Shown here piece by piece: positions 26,201 through 33,533 of a DNA stretch of 50,214 nucleotides (position 1 is its first letter; the number at the start of each line of letters is the position of its first letter). Under the pieces are notes generated by a model. It was not told the DNA's origin. It saw only the letters and a program-made list of their open reading frames with translations, and did not search any database. Source of the DNA: an uncultured Ruminococcus sp. Its GTDB lineage: Bacteria > Bacillota > Clostridia > Oscillospirales > Ruminococcaceae. The stretch is taken from the NCBI GenBank assembly GCA_947627275.1, contig CANQVK010000019.1, positions 1-50,214 on the forward strand, given 5' to 3'. The translations under genes were made by a program, and so were the position numbers.

Positions 26201-27185
26201 CACCCTGCCACGTATCTTCTCTGCCGGTAACAAGTATGGACTTGCTGCCGCTGTAATAATTACTGCTGTCGGAAGTGAGCTTCGTAGAACCTCTTGACTC
26301 CCAGTCGCCAGCGCCCTTTTCAAAGTCCTCGTTGAAATAGTAGCCCTTTGAATCGGGTTCAACAGTAGGAGTAGAAGGTGTATCGCTCCCACCGCCAATA
26401 TTCGGATCACGATTATCAGGATCGGTGTAAACGTCGAGCTTTTTGACATCAGCGACGCCGCTGCTCTGCCAGCCTTCAGCATTCAGAGCAACCTCATAAA
26501 GGTTACCGATGCCCCAGCCTTCGTTTGCCCATGCCTTGAAGTGATCGGAAACAGTAATATGACCGAAAGTTCTCTTTTGCTGACGGACACTGAAATACTG
26601 CTTAAAAGTCTCGCTGCCGCCGTTGATAGTCGGACCGGTGTGATCCATCTGAAAAATCTTGTACTGAGCGCCGTCGATGGTAACCATCTTTCCGTTAGCA
26701 TCAGGACACCAGTCTACCCAGTCCTCGATGATGTAGTACTCAACGAGCGGTACGTTGCCTGCGTTCTTGTTCTGAAACCAGCCGTATACGCAAAGACGCG
26801 AGTTACCGTTTGCGCTGCCGGTCTGACGATAGTCAGCTTCATAGTCCATACCGATGTATGGATAATCGGTAGCTTTCTTCTGTGAACCGAAGTCCAAGCC
26901 TCGACGAGCAAGAAAATTACCACTGCTGACGCTTGCGTTCCACTCCGCCGTGAAAGAAGCTCCCTTACCGAGCGTCATAGAGCCGCTGCCACCGGTGTTG
27001 TCGATCCAGACCTCGTAGCTGTAACCGTCGCAATTGCCCTTATGCTGATTCGTACCGTTGCCAACGCCAAGCTTGTCGCCAACGTTTGCTGCATAAGAAG
27101 AAGTTGGCACTTTTGGAAGCAGCGTTAAACACATAAGTCCGCTTACCATGCCTGTGACTAATTTTTTGAAAAAGCCATTTTTCAT
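23280..27185 (-). CDS. cellulosomal xylanase GH11-CBM22-GH10-dockerin-CBM22-CE4
   Basis: 1301 residues from ATG 27185 (GGGAGGA site; an upstream frame extension lacks one). Signal peptide about 1-34. GH11 domain about 35-255 with nucleophile Glu149 (PLVEYYIIEDW) and acid/base Glu237 (NAEGWQSSG). CBM22 about 285-430. GH10 about 460-790 with acid/base Glu606 (DVCNEL) and nucleophile Glu721 (QITELDI). Dockerin about 824-892 (GDANCDGKVSIADSTAILQ and SGVNTSDSLSIQK). Second CBM22 about 913-1058. CE4 acetylxylan esterase about 1095-1290 with Asp1103-Asp1104 (SFDDG) and metal-site HTTSHPYL. It combines two xylan depolymerases from different families with deacetylation, and the dockerin in mid-chain attaches it to a scaffoldin. 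Linkers are Pro/Thr/Asp-rich. Confidence 0.96.
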   Translation of the reverse strand: MKNGFFKKLVTGMVSGLMCLTLLPKVPTSSYAANVGDKLGVGNGTNQHKGNCDGYSYEVWIDNTGGSGSMTLGKGASFTAEWNASVSSGNFLARRGLDFGSQKKATDYPYIGMDYEADYRQTGSANGNSRLCVYGWFQNKNAGNVPLVEYYIIEDWVDWCPDANGKMVTIDGAQYKIFQMDHTGPTINGGSETFKQYFSVRQQKRTFGHITVSDHFKAWANEGWGIGNLYEVALNAEGWQSSGVADVKKLDVYTDPDNRDPNIGGGSDTPSTPTVEPDSKGYYFNEDFEKGAGDWESRGSTKLTSDSSNYYSGSKSILVTGREDTWQGAAIALDPNAFVPGNTYSFGTAVLQKSGSTEEAKLTLQYTLNGEENYDTVASADAASGKWTKLENTAYTIPTGASNLLLYVETDSTNDFYIDAATGAVKGTAVNITTGGGTVSGNSTVEPVDPGNTPVEVGDAGLKDIFSKYFRFGTCVSPNELNTGADFIKKNYNSITPENELKPDALLQQQASISGGDNTRAVVSLSRAAQTLKFCEDNNIPLRGHTFVWYSQTPDWFFREGFQSNGAYVSADIMNKRLENFIKDTFAALASEYPKLNVYSYDVCNELFLNDGGGLRPAGDAGSGGSNWTRIYSDDSFIINAFKYARKYAPAGCKLYINDYNEYIPAKTDDIYNIAMKLKEQGLIDGIGMQSHLATNYPSASVYKTALEKFLSTGLEVQITELDITVSNNDTAGQTALYKAIFEMAMKNSANIPAVTIWGTCDNYSWRSSQNPLLFSQGYQAKDPYYAIVGLVDPSDIGSPSDDPIQKPTDPVVDPTDPGSGVTIWGDANCDGKVSIADSTAILQSLGNPDKYALSAQGALNADVYMPGSGVNTSDSLSIQKLDAKLIDKLPEGESVSKPSVTEPTVQPDSKVNYFASSFDSSADGWAGRGDASVVLDSDNYYSGKSLFVSGRTDNWNGAALELDSSEFVPGNSYSFSAAVMQKSGSATAMKMTLQYTLNGEDNYDEIASANVKSGEWTKLENTSFSIPAGAENMLLYFEAPDSLTDFYVDEVQGAKEGTKSSVTTGKGTVAAGTSTPPVKPSVDGVDISWIDPTKPMVAISFDDGASPATGNRIVNALDKSGFHATFFYVGDWIKGTDGENEVKNAYAKGMEIANHTTSHPYLTQKSASEIRSEVDTTFNKLKSITGAEPSKLLRLPYLASNATVQSTLNDYGLITCSIDTQDWNGASKDQIVNTIKSAMNDGSLNGSIVLCHETYDSTASAIEELCPYLKSQGWQIVTVSELAAVKGKTLGGGQIYTKIN

Positions 27186-27595
27186 GTGTATCATTCCTCC
27201 CTTTCTTTGGCTCATTTAAGAGCCGATCGTTTGATTGAATGTGGTTGCTGCTGTAGTGCAGCGTTTTTACTGCCATCACAGCGGCATTGAGCAGCTTTCC
27301 CTCTGATGCAGTCTTGTAATGAAGTTCTTCCAAAGTTTTTGTTATTTGCATTTACTGATTTACAATTAAGCCAAAAACTTTTTCATGAAATTCATCGCTT
27401 TCGTTATTTATATTTTATCACGTTTTTATGAACATTTCAAGTCGTTTTTTGCTATAAATTATTTAATCGGTCAAATCTTGCTAATTTACTTTTAACAAAC
27501 GTTCAAAGAACAATATTCAGGCAACCGCTAAAACAACGACATACAGAAAGCGCCGATATATACATACCGACGCTGATAATCATTTTATGGCAAGA
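27186..27595. other. xylanase leader and spacer
   Basis: No supported gene. The xylanase promoter lies at 27412-27440, leaving a leader of about 220 nt with GC-rich inverted segments around 27245-27300. The region 27441-27595 is AT-rich, with a weak hairpin AGCGCCGATATA...ACCGACGCT near 27549-27575 that may end the zinc-ribbon transcript. Confidence 0.55.
27412..27440 (-). promoter_or_regulatory. xylanase promoter
   Basis: Minus-strand TTGAAA (27435-27440) and TAAAAT (27412-27417) with a 17-base spacer. It implies a long untranslated leader of roughly 220 nt. Confidence 0.7.
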
Positions 27596-28090
27596 TCAAT
27601 CCGCTACTTTAGCTCCGCATTGATTGCAGAATTTTGCACTGCCGTCAAGCTTAGCTCCGCATTGACTGCAATAAACAACTTCTTCCGCCTCGACAATTTC
27701 AACTTCGGCTTTTTCGCGCTCCGTCTCGACCTTTGCGCCGCACTTTGAACATGCCGCTTCGCCCTTCTGCACAGTTTCACCGCATACGGAACATACTACC
27801 GCCCCCTCGATGACGCTGAGCTGCTGCTTAAGCTCGGCAATTTCCGCCTCTTTGGACTTCACCTCTCCGAAAACCGTTTTGAACTGTTCGTTCTCGGGAG
27901 ATTCACTGTAAAGTCTTCTGCCCACAGAAACAAAAATATTATTTATTTCCGTATTAAGACGGTTCATCTCTTTCTTGATACGGTTCTTTTCAGTCATTTT
28001 ATTGTAGCTGTCCTTGCTCATGTTGATACCCTTATCAACTGTATCTCCTACTTTCTCGGCAATGTTGATAACTGTTTCTTTAAATCCCAT
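27596..28090 (-). CDS. zinc-ribbon protein with coiled-coil N-terminus
   Basis: 164 residues. Residues about 1-95 are helical and charged (MGFKETVINIAEKVGDTVDKG, then a coiled coil through SKEAEIAELKQQL). Two zinc ribbons follow: CSVCGETVQKGEAACSKCG (about 100-118) and CSQCGAKLDGSAKFCNQCG (about 142-160). Such proteins are common in Firmicutes and have no firmly known role; metal storage or protein interaction are possibilities. AGGAGG precedes the ATG. A decayed family B element lies just upstream (28125-28170), and its end contributes a TATAAT-like box. Confidence 0.75.
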   Translation of the reverse strand: MGFKETVINIAEKVGDTVDKGINMSKDSYNKMTEKNRIKKEMNRLNTEINNIFVSVGRRLYSESPENEQFKTVFGEVKSKEAEIAELKQQLSVIEGAVVCSVCGETVQKGEAACSKCGAKVETEREKAEVEIVEAEEVVYCSQCGAKLDGSAKFCNQCGAKVAD

Positions 28091-28124
28091 TGGTCTATAC
28101 CTCCTAAAATCAATAAATTTATTA

Positions 28125-28170
28125 TATACTCGCCGCTATTACGAAATATCCAGTAATGCAGACATAAAAT
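28125..28170. repeat. partial family B element
   Basis: TATACTCGCCGCTATT followed by ACGAAATATCCAGTAATGC and GACATAAAAT corresponds to the left third of the full copy at 830-956, with several substitutions. The right end is missing. It sits four bases from the stop of the nucleoside phosphorylase gene. Confidence 0.8.
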
Positions 28171-28173
28171 TAA

Positions 28174-29463
28174 TTATGTTAATGACACGCCGGTAAGGGT
28201 TTTAAAAGACAAAGCGTTATACGCCCTCAGAGCCGCCTCGGAAAAATCGCTTACGCTGTCAGAATAAAGCGTCATGAGCGGAGCGTCCATCGAGATCTTA
28301 TCTCCGGGTTCAAACTCCAGCACAATTCCCGCAGAGTGGTCTATCTCGTCATCCTTGTTAATTCTTCCGGCTCCCAGAAGCAGACTTGCCATACCAAGCT
28401 CCTCGGCGTTTACCGAAACTACCTCAACGTCCCTCGGAGCATAGATGACATGGCTGTATTTAGCCTCACGGAAAAGACCTGCGTCATCGCATATACTGCT
28501 GTCTCCGCCCTGAAGCCCGATAGTTTCTTTAAGAACAGCCAAAGCTCTGCCCGACGCGACCGCATCCTCAGCCATAGCTCTGCATTCCGGCAGACTGCCT
28601 TTTCCTGCAAGTTCAAGCATATTTGCCGTCAGCTCGATGCAGACTTCATAAAGCCGCCCCTTAACTCTGCCTTGAAGCAATCCGACAGCCTCCCTGACCT
28701 CCAAGGAATTTCCTATACAGCAGCCCAACGGCGTATCCATATCTGTCACGACTGCACGAACCTTCTTGCCTGCCGCCCTGCCGACCTTCTCCATCAGTCT
28801 GCCAAGCCTTTCGGCATCTTCGGGAGTTTTCATAAACGCACCGCTGCCGCACTTCACATCAAGCAGCAGGCAGTCAGCATTAAGGGCGAGCTTTTTGCTC
28901 ATAATGCTTGCGCATATAAGCGGAATGCTGTCCACCGTTCCCGTGGCATTGCGCAGGGAATATATCTTCTTATCCGCAGGGCAAAGCTTTCCGCTCTGCG
29001 AAATTATCGAAAATCCTGTTTTATTGACGATCCCGGCAAACTCAGCAAACGGCAGCTCGACACGGAAACCGTCTATGCTTTCGAGCTTGTCGATAGTTCC
29101 GCCCGTGTGACCAAGACCTCGTCCGGACATTTTCGGCACGGCAACACCGCAGGCTGCGGCGGCAGGTCCTATGATAAGACTTGTTTTGTCGCCTACTCCG
29201 CCCGTGCTGTGCTTATCTACGGTAATTTTCCCGATACAGCTCAGATCAAGTATATCTCCACTGTCACGCATGGCAAGCGTAAGAGAAACCGTTTCCTCCT
29301 CGGTAAGACCGTTCAGACACACAGCCATAAGCCACGCCGACATCTGATGATCGGGTATTTCTCCTGATGTATAGCCGTTTACGAGGTATTTTATCTCCTC
29401 GTCCGTAAGCGGAACTTTTTTCTTTGTTTTGTTAATTATATCGACCGCATTCAAAATTTTCAC
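28174..29463 (-). CDS. pdp: pyrimidine-nucleoside phosphorylase
   Basis: 429 residues of the thymidine/pyrimidine nucleoside phosphorylase family. It splits uridine or (deoxy)thymidine with phosphate. Signature motif VDKHSTGGVGDKTSL, phosphate and nucleoside site KMSGRGLGHTGGTIDKLES, and KLALNADCLLLDVKCGSGAFM, all intact; length matches Pdp of Gram-positive bacteria. Substrate preference (Pdp versus DeoA) cannot be settled by eye. A GGCGG site precedes the start. Promoter at 29575-29603. Confidence 0.92.
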   Translation of the reverse strand: MKILNAVDIINKTKKKVPLTDEEIKYLVNGYTSGEIPDHQMSAWLMAVCLNGLTEEETVSLTLAMRDSGDILDLSCIGKITVDKHSTGGVGDKTSLIIGPAAAACGVAVPKMSGRGLGHTGGTIDKLESIDGFRVELPFAEFAGIVNKTGFSIISQSGKLCPADKKIYSLRNATGTVDSIPLICASIMSKKLALNADCLLLDVKCGSGAFMKTPEDAERLGRLMEKVGRAAGKKVRAVVTDMDTPLGCCIGNSLEVREAVGLLQGRVKGRLYEVCIELTANMLELAGKGSLPECRAMAEDAVASGRALAVLKETIGLQGGDSSICDDAGLFREAKYSHVIYAPRDVEVVSVNAEELGMASLLLGAGRINKDDEIDHSAGIVLEFEPGDKISMDAPLMTLYSDSVSDFSEAALRAYNALSFKTLTGVSLT

Positions 29464-29563
29464 CGCCTTTGCTGTTCTGCACTGTTATCCGCAGTCCGAA
29501 TATCGTTCCCGTCACAAGAAAAACAAGCGCCTTTGGATAATGGTTTTTCACGACTAAACACAT
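29432..29563 (-). CDS. possible 43-residue leader peptide overlapping pdp
   Basis: An ATG lies about five bases from the predicted transcription start, without room for a ribosome binding site. It encodes a short peptide with a hydrophobic centre (YPKALVFLVTGTIFGLRI) that overlaps the first codons of the phosphorylase gene in another frame. It could be a leaderless upstream frame influencing pdp translation, or chance. Confidence 0.25.
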   Translation of the reverse strand: MCLVVKNHYPKALVFLVTGTIFGLRITVQNSKGGENFECGRYN

Positions 29564-29574
29564 CTATTTATTTT

Positions 29575-29603
29575 ATTATAGCACATTCCATACAAAAAGT
29601 CAA
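29575..29603 (-). promoter_or_regulatory. promoter of pdp
   Basis: Minus-strand TTGACT (29598-29603) and TATAAT (29575-29580), 17-base spacer. Confidence 0.8.
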
Positions 29604-29619
29604 TCTTTTATTGGAAAAT

Positions 29620-29874
29620 TTATAAATATTTTATAATTATCATCAACGCTACAAAAGGGATCCCCAACAGCATACTTCCGCATACATTAAAAGCATTCAG
29701 CGGCAGATCGCCGCCTATCGCGCCGCCGAAACGGTTCATAAGGAAAAGCGCAGCAAGTCCCGAAAATACGCCGAAAAAAGCGGAAACCAGCCGCCTTCTC
29801 CTTTTTATGTAGTATATCAGCATTATCGCCGCTGAAGTTCCGCAGACAAGATAAAATATCATTTCCGTACTCAT
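29620..29874 (-). CDS. BofA-family membrane protein
   Basis: 84 residues with three hydrophobic segments. The C-terminal half, LAALFLMNRFGGAIGGDLPL followed by NAFNVCGSMLLGIPFVALMI, follows the BofA pattern (hydrophobic, N-G-G, P-x-N, GIPG-like turn). BofA holds the sigma-K processing protease SpoIVFB inactive in spore formers. Its presence suggests a sporulating ancestry; whether this organism sporulates cannot be judged. Last gene of a run of four small genes, overlapping the 75-residue gene by 4 bp. Confidence 0.7.
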   Translation of the reverse strand: MSTEMIFYLVCGTSAAIMLIYYIKRRRRLVSAFFGVFSGLAALFLMNRFGGAIGGDLPLNAFNVCGSMLLGIPFVALMIIIKYL

Positions 29875-30098
29875 TTTTTTCCACCGCCTATTATAATATA
29901 TCCGAGAGCCAATATCAATCGAATATCGCCTCCGTTTCTTATCATGAGGAGCATTACCGCCGCTGTCAGCAGCGTATCCCTGTCAATTCCGGCAATAAGG
30001 TCGTTCCCTGTATTCTGCGGTTTCCTCTCAGTTCCTGCCGTCTTCGGAGCTGCCTGTACTCCACTTTTATCCTCTTTGCATTTTTCGTAAACAGACAC
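29871..30098 (-). CDS. conserved small membrane-anchored hypothetical protein
   Basis: 75 residues: a polar, Lys/Gln/Thr-rich N-terminal half (about 1-36) and a hydrophobic C-terminal half, DTLLTAAVMLLMI and RLILALGYIIIGG, predicted to form one hairpin or two short membrane segments around RNGGD. No family name recalled. It overlaps the BofA-like gene by 4 bp (coupled translation) and follows the 122-residue gene after 21 bp, so it belongs to the same operon. Confidence 0.6.
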   Translation of the reverse strand: MSVYEKCKEDKSGVQAAPKTAGTERKPQNTGNDLIAGIDRDTLLTAAVMLLMIRNGGDIRLILALGYIIIGGGKK

Positions 30099-30119
30099 AC
30101 TCCAACCTCCCTGTCATAA

Positions 30120-30488
30120 TTAAATCAGATTATTCAGCATTCCCGATTCCTTTGCCAATTCGTATACCGAGATCAGTTTCAGAAGCTTCACCGCTTTGTC
30201 AAGCCGCTGCTGTGCCGCCGCCCCCAGATGCGGACGAAGCGCAAGGAGCAGCTCCGTATTCTTGTCGCTGCTGTTCATTGCGCCCGCAAGGCTCGTTAGC
30301 TTAAGCATCATCTCCATATCGGGCATTTCCCCCGAACATTCGGTATTTTTCGGCTTATCACACGGCTCAGGCTCGGGATTCTTTTCGGAAACGTCCTCCG
30401 ATTTGAGCATTTCCGCCAGCTCCGAAAGCTGACGGAGGCTCTCCTCGTCCTTTAAAATATCGGTTATCCTACCCATTACATCATCCAA
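30120..30488 (-). CDS. conserved hypothetical protein, possibly sporulation-linked
   Basis: 122 residues, soluble, acidic in the middle. The N-terminal helix MDDVMGRITDILKDEESLRQ, a low-complexity acidic linker (SEKNPEPEPCDKP) and a helical C-terminal block (ELLLALRPHLGAAAQQRLDK, then AVKLLKLISVYEL) form a pattern I have seen in unnamed proteins of Clostridia. Function unknown. It sits between the 82- and 75-residue genes of this operon with 8- and 21-bp gaps. Confidence 0.6.
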   Translation of the reverse strand: MDDVMGRITDILKDEESLRQLSELAEMLKSEDVSEKNPEPEPCDKPKNTECSGEMPDMEMMLKLTSLAGAMNSSDKNTELLLALRPHLGAAAQQRLDKAVKLLKLISVYELAKESGMLNNLI

Positions 30489-30496
30489 AATATCAC

Positions 30497-30745
30497 CTAT
30501 TTTCCGCCGCTTATTTTATTGTACAGAGCCTTTGCCTGCGGAGTGCTCATAAGCTTCTCGATAAGCTTGGGATTTTTCACCGCCTGCTGGAATTTCGCCG
30601 ATTCATTGGGACTCATTGCCGATAAAGCGTTGTCGAACTTGCCTTCCTCCAGCTCTTTTTTGAGCTGTTCGGGGGGAATGCCGATTTTTTTGCTTACAAC
30701 ATTAAGAAGTCCTTGAAGCTGATTCTTGTCGATATTGTTATTCAT
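30497..30745 (-). CDS. conserved hypothetical small helical protein
   Basis: 82 residues from ATG 30745, preceded by AAGGAGG; the open frame extends six codons further without a site. All-helical look with repeated short motifs (LLNVVSKKIGIPPEQLKKEL, ALSAMSPNESAKFQQAVKNP, KLIEKLMSTPQAKAL). No membrane segment. First gene of the four-gene run leading to bofA. Function unknown. Confidence 0.65.
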   Translation of the reverse strand: MNNNIDKNQLQGLLNVVSKKIGIPPEQLKKELEEGKFDNALSAMSPNESAKFQQAVKNPKLIEKLMSTPQAKALYNKISGGK

Positions 30746-30852
30746 ATAGTTCCTCCTTGACACCGGTTTAAAAATATGTTATAATTAAAGAAAATTTCAG
30801 AACTCGCTCCTTAAATTTGAGAAACAGGTTCTCTACTTCGGAGGTTTTATTT

Positions 30853-31335
30853 ATGCGAATTATTGCGATTTCCGACACTCACGGCAGCAGACAGGCGATA
30901 GATACCGTTTTTCTGCGGAACTCCGACGCCGATCGGTTCATACACCTTGGCGACGGCGAACGTGAGCTTGACAGCTTTATCAGCGAACACCCGGAGTATA
31001 CCGAAAAGGTGATACATGTAGCCGGAAACTGCGATTGGGGCAGTCTCAGTCCCGGATTTGCCGTCCTGCCTGTCGGCGGACATAAGATCTTCGCTTCTCA
31101 CGGTCATCTGTTCGCCGTAAAGAACAGCCTCGAAATAATCAAGCGCACGGCAAAGGAAAACGACTGCGATATAATTCTGTACGGTCACACTCATATCCGC
31201 TGCAATAAATTCGAGGACGGACTGTATATCCTCAATCCGGGAAGCGCATCCTGTCCCCACGACGGTACAAGACCGTCTTTCGGACACATAGACATTTCAT
31301 CTGCCGGAATCGTTACAAACATAGCCGACATATGA
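30853..31335 (+). CDS. YfcE/MJ0936-type metallophosphoesterase
   Basis: 160 residues from ATG 30853 (CGGAGG site). Calcineurin-like phosphodiesterase motifs in order: Asp8 and His10 in SDTHG, GDGE, AGNCDWG, SHGH and GHTH, then NPGSASCPHDG. Length and motif spacing match the YfcE / phosphodiesterase MJ0936 group (two-metal enzymes active on artificial phosphodiesters, natural substrate unsettled). Cytosolic. Followed 37 bp later by a membrane protein gene on the same strand. Confidence 0.88.
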   Translation: MRIIAISDTHGSRQAIDTVFLRNSDADRFIHLGDGERELDSFISEHPEYTEKVIHVAGNCDWGSLSPGFAVLPVGGHKIFASHGHLFAVKNSLEIIKRTAKENDCDIILYGHTHIRCNKFEDGLYILNPGSASCPHDGTRPSFGHIDISSAGIVTNIADI

Positions 31336-31372
31336 CCCTCTGAATTTATACTATGCGCGATCGCAGAAAGAA

Positions 31373-32032
31373 GTGACAAAATTGGATGAGATAGCCGTTA
31401 ATGGCGCAGCAATGCGGCGTATCAAAAAGCTTTACAACAGGCTCACTATAATATATGCAGCTGTTTATCTCTCTTATGCTTTTATAAGCGTTTTTTCCGG
31501 CATCATGATACCAAGCGTAAATGTACTTGGCGTTTTATTTGACACGTTTATACTGAAATGCGGACTTGTTGCCTGCGGATTCCTCTCCTGCTACAAGCAT
31601 AAAAACATCTTTGCATTCTATGCCTTTATATTACAACTGATAAGCGCGATTTTTGACTTCATGGAGGGTTCGTTTCTTGACATATTTTTCGGCGGAATGG
31701 TAACGGGGTTGAGTTTCAATAAGCTTCTGCTGATACTTTCAGCCGTCTGCTGCGCTCTTACAGTATACGCTAACAAAAAATACGAATATCTTGAAACACA
31801 GGTAGGTTTTCCTCATTTTAACGAACGCCGTATCAATCAGGAGTTCGACAAGAAACAGCGTGAGATAAAAGACGAATTTCAACAGAATTATGAACGCATC
31901 ATAAAAACAAGCTCAGATGAAATGGCTGATATTGACATGAACGCCCGTGACACCTTTCCCGTTCATAAGCGCACTCCCGAGTACGACTACGAACACGCCC
32001 ATGACGAGCCTGAGAAAATGGACACAATATGA
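31373..32032 (+). CDS. four-pass membrane protein of unknown function
   Basis: 219 residues from a GTG (AGAAAG upstream) or about 206 from an ATG 13 codons later. Four hydrophobic segments lie at about 25-45, 50-72, 80-97 and 105-132, then a charged cytosolic tail (about 150-219) with a short coiled coil (INQEFDKKQREIKDEFQQN) and a run of acidic and His residues. No family recognised. Probably co-transcribed with the phosphoesterase gene; a terminator follows. Confidence 0.6.
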   Translation: MTKLDEIAVNGAAMRRIKKLYNRLTIIYAAVYLSYAFISVFSGIMIPSVNVLGVLFDTFILKCGLVACGFLSCYKHKNIFAFYAFILQLISAIFDFMEGSFLDIFFGGMVTGLSFNKLLLILSAVCCALTVYANKKYEYLETQVGFPHFNERRINQEFDKKQREIKDEFQQNYERIIKTSSDEMADIDMNARDTFPVHKRTPEYDYEHAHDEPEKMDTI

Positions 32033-32042
32033 TCTGCAAAAC

Positions 32043-32077
32043 AAAACGTCCCCGGTTTTCTGTGCCGGAGACGTTTT
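32043..32077. terminator. bidirectional terminator
   Basis: AAAACGTCCCCGG pairs with CCGGAGACGTTTT (one mismatch) around a 9-nt loop, with A and T runs on both sides. It ends the plus-strand membrane protein gene and the minus-strand 59-residue gene. Confidence 0.8.
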
Positions 32078-32092
32078 CTCATTCATATTGAA

Positions 32093-32272
32093 TTAGTATG
32101 CTGTTATGATGTTTTCAACATATTGTCTCATTTCATCACGGGATTCAACAGCGTGAGTGCCGCTTACTACCTGCCACTTTTTTTCATCGGGCAGCATGGC
32201 AAACTTCTGCATAGCCTCGGGATTCATAGCCAACGCCATACCAAGACCTACAGGCATATCAAATTTATCCAT
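32093..32272 (-). CDS. 59-residue conserved small protein
   Basis: MDKFDMPVGLGMALAMNPEA begins the frame, which ends with a helical SRDEMRQYVENIITAY. A perfect GAGGAGG site lies 8 bases before the ATG. The protein is soluble and Met-rich at the start (GLGMALAMNPEAMQKFAML). I recall similar short proteins in Clostridia with the MPVGLGMALAxNP opening but no function. It follows queF by 60 bp on the same strand and may share its message. Confidence 0.75.
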   Translation of the reverse strand: MDKFDMPVGLGMALAMNPEAMQKFAMLPDEKKWQVVSGTHAVESRDEMRQYVENIITAY

Positions 32273-32332
32273 AAATTCCTCCTCTGTACATACGTACAGA
32301 GTTATTTTACGCCGTAAATCATTTTTTATTCG

Positions 32333-32830
32333 TTATCTGTTATTAACAGCTTCGGGGTACAGATCGTGATGCGTAAGCCTTTCCCATGCGACCTGCTCCC
32401 ATTTTGTACCCGGCTGACCATAGTTGCAGTACGGGTCTATGGATATTCCGCCCCTCGGCAGGAATTTTCCCCATACCTCGATATACTTGGGAGACATGAG
32501 CTTTATAAGGTCGTTCATAATAATATTTACGCAGTCCTCATGAAAGTCGCCGTGATCTCTGAAACTGAAAAGATACAGCTTCAGCGACTTGCTTTCCACC
32601 ATTTTCTCCGACGGCACATAAGATATATATATCGCCGCAAAATCAGGCTGTCCCGTAATAGGGCAAAGACTGGTGAACTCGGGACAGTTGAATTTTACAA
32701 AATAGTCCCTGTCGGGGTGCTTGTTAGGAAAAGTCTCCAACACCTCGGGACTGTAATCCGAAGGATACTTCGTATTCTGATTTCCCAAAAGCGTAATTCC
32801 GCCGTGTTCGTTTTCTGTTCTGCCTGCCAT
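32333..32830 (-). CDS. queF: NADPH-dependent 7-cyano-7-deazaguanine reductase
   Basis: 165 residues. It reduces preQ0 to preQ1, the last free-base step of queuosine synthesis. Tunnelling-fold motif with catalytic Cys in [32 protein letters not shown] (the QueF NADPH motif) and the [10 protein letters not shown] end. Short unimodular form typical of Gram-positives. Last gene of the que operon, 11 bp after queC. An AAGGAG site precedes the ATG. Confidence 0.96.
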   Translation of the reverse strand: MAGRTENEHGGITLLGNQNTKYPSDYSPEVLETFPNKHPDRDYFVKFNCPEFTSLCPITGQPDFAAIYISYVPSEKMVESKSLKLYLFSFRDHGDFHEDCVNIIMNDLIKLMSPKYIEVWGKFLPRGGISIDPYCNYGQPGTKWEQVAWERLTHHDLYPEAVNNR

Positions 32831-32841
32831 TTTGATTCTCC

Positions 32842-33525
32842 TTATACCGTTAATAACGGGTCTGTAATACCGTTAGCTTCAAAAGCCGCTATACGGTCAC
32901 GGCATGTTCCGCATACGCCGCAGGGCTTGTCTCCGCCCTCGTAGCAGCTCCATGTCAGCTCGTATGGAACGCCCAGCTCAAGTCCCGTTTTTACAACGTC
33001 CGCTTTGGTAAGCTCCACAAACGGCGCAATTATCTTAAGCTGATTTCCGCTGCCGATATATACCGCGTCGTTCATGGCATTGTTGAATGCAGACGAGCAG
33101 TCGGGATAGGCGTTGCCTGCCGCATCATCGCTGTGCGCTCCGTAATAAATAACTCCGCAGTCGTTTGATAAGGCAATACTTGCCGCCGAAGAAATAAACA
33201 GACCGTTTCTAAACGGAACATAGGTCGAAACAGGCTTGCCCTTTGTTTTTTCAAGCTGTTCGGCATAGCTTTCCCGCGGAATTTCCGCATCCGAACCTGC
33301 AAGCAGCGAGCAGTCGGAATCGGCAAAAATAAGCGTCAGATCGAGCGTTTTCAGCGTTACGCCGTAATATTTCGCAATTTTCCGAGCCGCCTGTATTTCC
33401 TTATCGTGCTTCTGACCGTAATATATCGAAAGGGCGATAACGTTCTCCGCCCCGTACTCCTTTACCGCAAGACCGAGACAAGTTGCGCTGTCTACTCCTC
33501 CGCTGAACAATACCAATGCTTTCAT
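32842..33525 (-). CDS. queC: 7-cyano-7-deazaguanine synthase
   Basis: 227 residues from ATG 33525 (GAGGTG site); an upstream TTG is unlikely. PP-loop ATPase: [12 protein letters not shown] at the N-terminus and the C-terminal zinc site [15 protein letters not shown]. It converts 7-carboxy-7-deazaguanine to preQ0 using ammonia and ATP. Middle of the operon between folE and queF. Confidence 0.96.
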   Translation of the reverse strand: MKALVLFSGGVDSATCLGLAVKEYGAENVIALSIYYGQKHDKEIQAARKIAKYYGVTLKTLDLTLIFADSDCSLLAGSDAEIPRESYAEQLEKTKGKPVSTYVPFRNGLFISSAASIALSNDCGVIYYGAHSDDAAGNAYPDCSSAFNNAMNDAVYIGSGNQLKIIAPFVELTKADVVKTGLELGVPYELTWSCYEGGDKPCGVCGTCRDRIAAFEANGITDPLLTV

Positions 33526-33533
33526 AACACACC

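Noticed and set aside
27040..27351. 103-codon minus-strand frame over the xylanase leader
   Set aside because: No ribosome binding site, overlaps the xylanase signal peptide region in another frame, and no recognisable family.
28336..29367. Long plus-strand frame of 343 codons
   Set aside because: Entirely antisense to the pyrimidine-nucleoside phosphorylase, which has unmistakable motifs; composition is that of a shadow frame.
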